A stretch of 10,653 nucleotides of DNA from Candidatus Neomicrothrix sp. UBA2110. Its GTDB lineage: Bacteria > Actinomycetota > Acidimicrobiia > Acidimicrobiales > Poriferisodalaceae. A program made the translations under genes and the position numbers. The stretch is taken from positions 1-10,653 of the forward strand of contig DCYM01000166.1 in NCBI GenBank assembly GCA_002331465.1, read 5' to 3'. Below the pieces are notes generated by a model that was not told the DNA's origin, made no database searches, and worked only from the letters and a program-made list of their open reading frames with translations. Positions 6,754 to 10,653 of the stretch are shown piece after piece. Every line of letters starts with the position of its first letter. Position 1 is the stretch's first letter.

Positions 6754-7159
6754 GCCTACGAATAGCGGCGATTCAGCATGACATCATCTGGGAAGACTCA
6801 GCCGCGAACTTTGCCCGCCTAACACCTCAAATTGAACGAGCGGTTTAAGCCGGCGGGAGTCTCGTGGTTCTTAGCGAAATGTTCTCAACGGGATTCACAA
6901 TGAATTCTTTGAATTGTGCCGAACCCTTAGAAGGTCCGAGTTTCCATTTCTTGTCAGAAGCAGCAACTAATCATCAAGTGGGGGTTGTCGGATCGATACC
7001 CACGCGATGGGAAGATGGCATTGCCTACAACACCCTCACCTTGGTAGCGCCTGATGGGCAGGTGCATCGGTAGAAGCTTTGCTTGTCGTAGATGTCGACG
7101 CGTCGACAGTGGAAAAAACGCGATCGGCTTTTCCGGTACTACAAGATCGTCGAACCTAG
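6750..7159 (+). pseudogene. Omega-amidase (nitrilase-family, Nit2/YafV-like) pseudogene
   Basis: A GTG overlapping the aminotransferase stop (GTGA) opens a frame reading SLRIAAIQHDIIWEDSAANF, the usual start of carbon-nitrogen hydrolases. After 32 codons it meets TAA at 6846-6848. The same frame then continues with AGGSLVVLSEMFSTGF, which contains the catalytic Glu region, then GVVGSIPTRW and YNTLTLVAPDGQVHR, to a TAG at 7071. From 7070 a different frame, one base shifted, reads VEALLVVDVDASTVEKTRSA and then FPVLQDRR to a TAG at 7157, which is the family's C-terminal tail. Everything between APDGQVHR and VEALLVVD is gone, about 100-130 residues judged from the usual 260-residue family length. 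That missing block holds the catalytic Lys and the Cys of the CYDLRF-type motif. One nonsense codon plus one frame-shifting internal deletion make activity impossible. Intact relatives act on 2-oxo-glutaramate or 2-oxo-succinamate next to this kind of aminotransferase. Confidence 0.88.
7093..7108. repeat. 16-base perfect palindrome inside the pseudogene remnant
   Basis: TGTCGACGCGTCGACA is its own reverse complement. It lies 22 bases after the deletion junction in the amidase remnant and about 107 bases before the NIPSNAP start. It encodes part of DVDAST in the remnant frame, so it may simply be inherited coding sequence. An operator role for the downstream gene is possible but unsupported. 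Confidence 0.5.
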
Positions 7160-7215
7160 TAAAAGAGTGGATAGGTGAATAACTGGTTTCACTCGTGGGA
7201 ATTTTGGGAGGCAAA

Positions 7216-7521
7216 GTGAGTTTTGTGGAAATGCGCACCTATGACTTAAAAATCGGAACGGCGAATGCGTACGCAAGCATGTACCGAGAAGAGGGTTATG
7301 CAATACAAAAGAGCCACCTTGGTGAGCCGGTCGGTTACTACGTCAGCGAAGTAGGAGATCTCAACCAGATCATTCACATGTGGCGATATGAGAGTCTCGA
7401 ACAACGCTCGGACAAAAGAACGGCTTTGTTTGCCGACCCTGCCTGGCTTGGATACGTGGCAAAAATCGGTCCAATGATCGTTCGCCAACGCAACGCGATT
7501 CTCTACGAAGTGTTGGATTAA
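7216..7521 (+). CDS. NIPSNAP family protein
   Basis: 101 residues from the GTG at 7216. That start has a strong Shine-Dalgarno, GGGAGG, only 4 bases upstream, and a longer in-frame GTG at 7195 lacks one. The opening SFVEMRTYDLKIGTANAYASMY matches NIPSNAP proteins, small ferredoxin-like alpha/beta-barrel domains that form dimers. Later conserved parts are IIHMWRYESLEQRSDKRTALFADPAW at about 54-79 and a closing strand with RQRNAILYEVL. Biochemical function is not established for bacterial members; the fold is shared with small heme-degrading and antibiotic-biosynthesis monooxygenase proteins. It follows the amidase pseudogene by 56 bases on the same strand and could be co-transcribed with the aminotransferase. 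Its end is 4 bases from the end of the convergent permease gene. Confidence 0.82.
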   Translation: MSFVEMRTYDLKIGTANAYASMYREEGYAIQKSHLGEPVGYYVSEVGDLNQIIHMWRYESLEQRSDKRTALFADPAWLGYVAKIGPMIVRQRNAILYEVLD

Positions 7522-7525
7522 ACGA

Positions 7526-8356
7526 TTAACCCCACGCGATGAGAGTGATCGCCACCAAAGTGATGAGAAGGCCTGCTACGCGTCTTCGGTCGAGGTTTTC
7601 ACCCAAAGCGAAGCGCGCTAGCAATACCGTCACTGCGGGATAAAGACTGGCCAACACCGCTACGGGTCCTAGTTGTCCGTATCTGAGAGCGAACAGGAAC
7701 GCGACATTGGCACCTGTGTCGCAGATACTGCAACCCAACAGAGTTAACCAACTGCCAGTGGGTTTAATAGAAACTTTTCTGACCGCGGCGCTGGCTAACA
7801 ACACAACAGCAGCGCTAGTTCGTCCTGCGACGATCGGCCAAGGAGCAGATCCGGTACTTGTTTCGCTTAAGACGCAAAAGAAAAGACCGAACCCAATTCC
7901 GGCTAACAGCGCTTCAAGAATCGCAGATGTCGAGATTGATGAACCATGGTTGGGTTGGCCTCTACTTGCTGTAAAAATTGCTACGAAGGCAAGAAGAATC
8001 CCGACTCCGCAAATGAAGCCTGGTTGTTGACCTTTACTCAAATCCCATATGACGGGCACCCCAGCTGAAGTGGTTGCCGTTAACGGCGCTACGAGTGACA
8101 TTGGTCCGCGCGCCAGCCCCCGGTAGAAGATCCCAAGACCTCCTGCTCCCAAAATCCCGGCGAGGGCTCCTAGAAGTAAATCTTTGATGGTGAAACTTGA
8201 TGTAAAGAGCGGGGCAACACATAGAAGAGGCAACGTTCCTGCTAAGGAAACGGTGATTAGTACCTGAGTTTGAGTGTTGCGTCGAGAACTCAAGCCCCCA
8301 AGAAAGTCACCTGAGCCGTAAAGAACCGAAGTGATCAACGACAAGAAGACAGCCAT
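7526..8356 (-). CDS. EamA/DMT superfamily 10-TM permease
   Basis: 276 residues, the usual size of drug/metabolite transporters with two EamA repeats of five helices. Hydrophobic segments fall at about 3-20, 32-50, 60-78, 85-103, 113-130, 146-163, 172-192, 203-223, 230-249 and 258-275. The opening LYGSGDFLGGLSSRR at 12-26 and the late helix LASLYPAVTVLLARFALGE (235-253) are typical of this superfamily. It sits in the cytoplasmic membrane, and members move small metabolites or amino acids, often outward. The cargo is not readable here. It is transcribed divergently from the HpcH/HpaI aldolase, so a keto-acid or related product is a possible cargo, but that is inference. The ATG has no clear Shine-Dalgarno, and a promoter candidate lies only a few bases upstream. 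Confidence 0.85.
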   Translation of the reverse strand: MAVFLSLITSVLYGSGDFLGGLSSRRNTQTQVLITVSLAGTLPLLCVAPLFTSSFTIKDLLLGALAGILGAGGLGIFYRGLARGPMSLVAPLTATTSAGVPVIWDLSKGQQPGFICGVGILLAFVAIFTASRGQPNHGSSISTSAILEALLAGIGFGLFFCVLSETSTGSAPWPIVAGRTSAAVVLLASAAVRKVSIKPTGSWLTLLGCSICDTGANVAFLFALRYGQLGPVAVLASLYPAVTVLLARFALGENLDRRRVAGLLITLVAITLIAWG

Positions 8357-8364
8357 AGAGGTCC

Positions 8365-8394
8365 GTTATGGAATCATTAAATTCATTGAAACAA
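8365..8394 (-). promoter_or_regulatory. Candidate sigma70-type promoter for the permease
   Basis: On the minus strand TTGTTT (plus 8389-8394), an 18-base spacer and CATAAC (plus 8365-8370) resemble -35 and -10 boxes. The predicted transcript would begin near 8358, only a couple of bases before the ATG at 8356. That would give a nearly leaderless mRNA, in keeping with the missing Shine-Dalgarno. Confidence 0.3.
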
Positions 8395-8415
8395 CAAACT
8401 TTTTTCTGACCGGGT

Positions 8416-8471
8416 GACTCAGCCAGTCGGCCGTGGGACTCTAACGAAATTAGTATGCGATCTCTAGAGTC
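8416..8471. promoter_or_regulatory. Cluster of GACT/AGTC inverted repeats, candidate operator
   Basis: GACT at 8416-8419 faces AGTC at 8425-8428, and GACTCTA at 8437-8443 faces TAGAGTC at 8465-8471 as a perfect 7-base pair of arms 21 bases apart (28 bases, or just under three helical turns, start to start). The right arm is part of the palindrome CTCTAGAG (8462-8469). The cluster lies in the 212-base spacer between the divergent permease and aldolase genes. It is a candidate binding region for an unknown regulator; no regulator gene is in the window. Confidence 0.35.
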
Positions 8472-8516
8472 AAAGAATGTGGTCTTGAGCCTTTCATTAG
8501 ATGACAATGAGGTGTC

Positions 8517-8542
8517 TCAGCCCGGCTGAATACAGTAACTGT
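8517..8542. promoter_or_regulatory. Two adjacent short palindromes before the aldolase, candidate operator
   Basis: TCAGCC-C-GGCTGA (8517-8529) and ACAGT-A-ACTGT (8532-8542) are perfect odd-length palindromes only two bases apart, 27-52 bases before the aldolase ATG. The tandem placement just upstream of the start suits a repressor site or an mRNA 5' structure. No clear -35/-10 pair for the aldolase was recognised nearby. Confidence 0.35.
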
Positions 8543-8568
8543 GCCCTTCGAACGAAAGTGGTCATGAA

Positions 8569-9366
8569 ATGTCGAACCCTCTGATGGAGAAATGGGCGTC
8601 GCGCACCGAGGCACTTGGGACTTGGTTGTCGCTGCCTGACTCTCACGCTGCCGAAGTTGTCGCCCGTGTCGATTTTGACTACGTGTGCGTTGATATGCAG
8701 CACGGTGTTGCCGATTATCAGATGGCCACAGCCATGCTTCAGGCAATAGTACTGACCGGTAACGGAACCCCGATTTGCAGAGTGCCTTGGAATGAGCCGG
8801 GAATCATCGGACGAATGCTTGATGCCGGTGCTCGAGGCGTCATCATTCCTATGGTTAATTCGGTTGAAGAAGCGAAAAGAGCCGTAGCAGCGACGAAGTA
8901 CCCACCGCTCGGGGAACGAAGCTATGGGCCGACGATCATTGGTGCACGCGCTCGAAACGCCGCGGAGGATTATTACCCAACGGCCAACGAAACCAACGCA
9001 TGTATCCCGATGATCGAAACTCGCAAAGCGGTAGAGAATCTTGATGACATCCTTGCAGTTGAGGGTGTGGACGCGATCTATGTGGGCCCAGCTGATTTGT
9101 CGCTCAGCTACGGGTACGGACCTGCCTACAGCGACGACAATGACGAGTACAAAAAGGTGTTAGAGCACATAGTTGACAGATGCGACCAAGCGGGAAAGAT
9201 CGCAGGAATTCACTCAACGACAGCGCTTGCTGCGAACCGTCGAGAAAAAGGCTTCCTTATGCAAACAATAAGTGGGGATCTGATGGCGATGAGTAAAGCT
9301 AGTTACCAAGACTTGAAGAATGCGCGCGAAGGAGGATCAGGCGACGGATCCTCCCGCATTTACTGA
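8569..9366 (+). CDS. HpcH/HpaI family class II (metal-dependent) aldolase
   Basis: 265 residues, the normal length for the HpcH/HpaI aldolase/citrate-lyase family. These cytoplasmic TIM-barrel enzymes reversibly cleave 4-hydroxy-2-oxo acids to pyruvate (or a related 2-oxo acid) and an aldehyde. The active-site set is complete: VDMQHG at 41-46 with the catalytic His45, Arg71 in CRVPWNEP, and the barrel segment DAGARGVIIPMVNSVEEAK at 85-103. Metal ligands are Glu150 (IPMIETRKAVENLDDI) and Asp176 (YVGPADLSLS). It has the tripeptide VDM in place of the commoner LDT/VDL before the QHG motif, which is a minor variation. Exact substrate is unassigned: candidates are the 4-hydroxy-2-oxoheptanedioate (HpaI-like) and 2-keto-3-deoxy-rhamnonate (RhmA-like) groups. 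It diverges from a DMT permease, and its last 7 bases overlap the end of the convergent MFS gene. Confidence 0.9.
   Translation: MSNPLMEKWASRTEALGTWLSLPDSHAAEVVARVDFDYVCVDMQHGVADYQMATAMLQAIVLTGNGTPICRVPWNEPGIIGRMLDAGARGVIIPMVNSVEEAKRAVAATKYPPLGERSYGPTIIGARARNAAEDYYPTANETNACIPMIETRKAVENLDDILAVEGVDAIYVGPADLSLSYGYGPAYSDDNDEYKKVLEHIVDRCDQAGKIAGIHSTTALAANRREKGFLMQTISGDLMAMSKASYQDLKNAREGGSGDGSSRIY
9331..9354. terminator. Perfect 8-bp hairpin at the aldolase/MFS convergent ends
   Basis: GGAGGATC (9331-9338) and GATCCTCC (9347-9354) are exact reverse complements around an 8-base loop. The hairpin sits inside the last codons of the aldolase (encoding EGGSGDGSS) and starts 5 bases past the MFS stop on the minus strand, so it could end MFS transcription. 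No strong T-run follows on either strand, so it may act as a stabilising 3' hairpin rather than a classical terminator. Confidence 0.4.
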
Positions 9367-10568
9367 AGCGGTTTTGAGGCAACCGTCTCGTTGTTTCGAC
9401 GGGTTGAAACAAAGAACCAGAGACCTGCTGCCGCGACTAGACACCCAGCTGTTCGGAAAGCCGTAGGCATCGACGCGGTTTCACTCAACCAACCTAACGC
9501 TGGGGGTCCGAGCACAAACCCCACGTCACCAGCCGAGCGATATAAACCTACGCCTAACCCGCGAAGTCTTTCGGGAAATAAATCGGCTACGAAAGCTGCT
9601 GGGGCTGGACCGGCAGTTCCCGTACCAAAAGTGAGGATTACGTTACCGACCACAAACCAGACCGGAGTTCCACTTGATGCGATGACGAACGTGCCGAGCG
9701 CCGCGGCGACTCCGGAAAATACGATCACCGGCGCCCAACCAAGATTCTCTGTCGCCCACGTTGCGGGCCAAAGAGTGAATAAAGTCATGACCCCGGTGAT
9801 GGTAAAAACCAGCCCAATCTCACCGGGACCCCAACCCAAGACACCATCGGCATGGAGGGGCACCAACGTCGCTCGCGTGCCCGCCCGAGTCATAAAGATT
9901 GTTCCGGTGACCAACGCGATTGCGATGAACGGTCCGCTGGAAACGATGCGTTTAACCTCGGAAGCTGAACGCGTGGATTGCTTTGATTCCGTGCTCGGAC
10001 GTAGTGTTTCCGGGAGACGGAACGCTGCGTAGATGGCGCTTGCCACTCCAATAACACCGACCACATGGAACGGCGCGGCCAGGCCCCACCGTTCTGCAAC
10101 CAACCCGCCGACCCCTGGGCCCAAGGCCACCCCAACGCTTAGGGCCCATTGATTGGTAGCGACATAGCGAGCACGCCGATTAACCGGAGCGATATCAATC
10201 AAATAAATGAGCGCCCCACTCATGTAGAACGCTGAACCTGCTCCGGCGACGAACCTCCACATCAGCAATGAAGAAATATTGTTTGCGAACCCTGACCCGA
10301 ACATCCCGATGGACGTCAAAATCGGTCCACCTACCAAGAGGATTCGTCGACCAAACCGATCAGCTATTAATCCCGCGGGCACATTTAGGATGAGACGAGC
10401 GAGAGCAAAAACTGTGAGTGTTAATCCCACGACAGTGGTGCTTACCCCGAAATCACGGGCGTAGAGAGGAAGCACCGGCCCGACGACTCCTTGGCCTGCC
10501 ATCACCATAAAAGTGGCGAAGCAAAGAACGATCAGCTTCTCTGCCTCCCGTAACCGGGTCGTCAGCAT
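9360..10568 (-). CDS. Major facilitator superfamily 12-TM transporter (drug/metabolite exporter-like)
   Basis: 402 residues from the ATG at 10568 (404 from a GTG at 10574); neither start has a Shine-Dalgarno, and an in-frame TAG lies just upstream of the GTG. Twelve hydrophobic segments are readable, starting with LIVLCFATFMVMAGQGVVGPVLPLY. MFS motif A follows helix 2 as AGLIADRFGRR, around residues 65-75. A Gly/Pro-rich GVALGPGVGGLVAERWG segment in helix 5 resembles the motif C of antiporters, and a second-half counterpart reads FPERLRGLGVGLYRSAGDVGFVLGPPALG. These features suggest a proton-coupled exporter in the inner membrane, but the cargo is unknown. The stop codon (9360-9362) overlaps the end of the convergent aldolase gene. 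The gene is divergent from a probable gene starting at 10648. Confidence 0.88.
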   Translation of the reverse strand: MLTTRLREAEKLIVLCFATFMVMAGQGVVGPVLPLYARDFGVSTTVVGLTLTVFALARLILNVPAGLIADRFGRRILLVGGPILTSIGMFGSGFANNISSLLMWRFVAGAGSAFYMSGALIYLIDIAPVNRRARYVATNQWALSVGVALGPGVGGLVAERWGLAAPFHVVGVIGVASAIYAAFRLPETLRPSTESKQSTRSASEVKRIVSSGPFIAIALVTGTIFMTRAGTRATLVPLHADGVLGWGPGEIGLVFTITGVMTLFTLWPATWATENLGWAPVIVFSGVAAALGTFVIASSGTPVWFVVGNVILTFGTGTAGPAPAAFVADLFPERLRGLGVGLYRSAGDVGFVLGPPALGWLSETASMPTAFRTAGCLVAAAGLWFFVSTRRNNETVASKPLQ

Positions 10569-10647
10569 GGCCACTGCGCATTGCTATCACTGATGCCGCG
10601 CCAATCCCGCGATCTCACTACGATGCCAGTACGGGAAAGGGGACCTA

Positions 10648-10653
10648 ATGCAG
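10648..10653 (+). CDS. Probable start of a further gene, cut by the window end
   Basis: ATG-CAG at 10648-10653 is preceded by AAAGGGGA (10636-10643) with a 4-base spacer, a good Shine-Dalgarno. Only two codons are visible, so nothing can be said about the product. The 73-74 bases between it and the MFS start must hold divergent promoters. TACGAT at 10619-10624 is a weak -10 candidate for this gene. Confidence 0.35.

Noticed and set aside
6864..7073. A 69-codon open frame starting at a GTG after the internal stop, as a separate small gene
   Set aside because: It is the continuation of the omega-amidase pseudogene in the same frame, lacks its own ribosome binding site, and ends where the deletion begins.
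7515..7532. GGATTAA / TTAACCC arms between the NIPSNAP and permease stops as a terminator
   Set aside because: The arms are short, A+T-rich and carry a mismatch, with no T-run; too weak to call although a terminator is expected there.
9391..10032. A 213-codon plus-strand open frame opposite the MFS gene
   Set aside because: It is Pro/Thr/Asn-rich with no recognisable domain and lies fully antisense to a clear 12-helix transporter; it is a shadow frame.
1..10653. CRISPR arrays, tRNA genes, insertion sequences and phage-derived genes
   Set aside because: No regularly spaced repeats, no tRNA T-loop/anticodon arrangement and no transposase, integrase or phage structural motif were seen on either strand.

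Overview
The window is about half G+C, with frequent GTG starts, short spacers and many 4-base gene overlaps. The first gene encodes a luciferase-like oxidoreductase of the type that usually uses coenzyme F420. It sits next to a free-standing acyl-CoA carboxyltransferase subunit. Together these suggest an uncultured actinobacterium, possibly a marine Acidimicrobiia-type lineage. The taxonomic guess is inference from gene families and base composition only. No rRNA, tRNA, CRISPR array, insertion sequence or phage gene was found.

Layout. (1) Bases 2-3384, plus strand: a probable operon of a 5'-truncated luciferase-like monooxygenase, an acyl-CoA carboxylase carboxyltransferase subunit (ATGA overlap with the first gene) and a zinc-dependent alcohol/polyol dehydrogenase. 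(2) Bases 3397-5513, minus strand: a two-gene unit transcribed as a nitroreductase-SRPBCC fusion, then a GluQRS-type glutamyl-Q tRNA(Asp) synthetase, joined by a GTGA overlap. (3) Bases 5545-7521, plus strand: a class I/II aminotransferase, a wrecked omega-amidase (nitrilase-family) pseudogene joined to it by a GTGA overlap, and a small NIPSNAP-family protein. (4) Bases 7526-8356, minus strand: a 10-helix EamA/DMT permease. (5) Bases 8569-9366, plus strand: an HpcH/HpaI-family class II aldolase, divergent from the permease across a 212-base spacer rich in inverted repeats. (6) Bases 9360-10568, minus strand: a 12-helix MFS exporter whose stop codon overlaps the end of the aldolase. (7) A probable start of a further plus-strand gene at 10648, cut off by the window end.

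How they work together. The content is mostly accessory catabolism and transport: acyl-CoA carboxylation, an alcohol or polyol oxidation, transamination of an amino acid, retro-aldol cleavage of a keto-acid, and two permeases. The clearest evolutionary signal is the aminotransferase/omega-amidase pair. The aminotransferase is intact, while the amidase carries an in-frame stop and a large internal deletion that removed its catalytic Lys and Cys. The most unusual intact gene is the nitroreductase-SRPBCC fusion. I see no convincing wholly new multi-gene system. The findings list the individual oddities.
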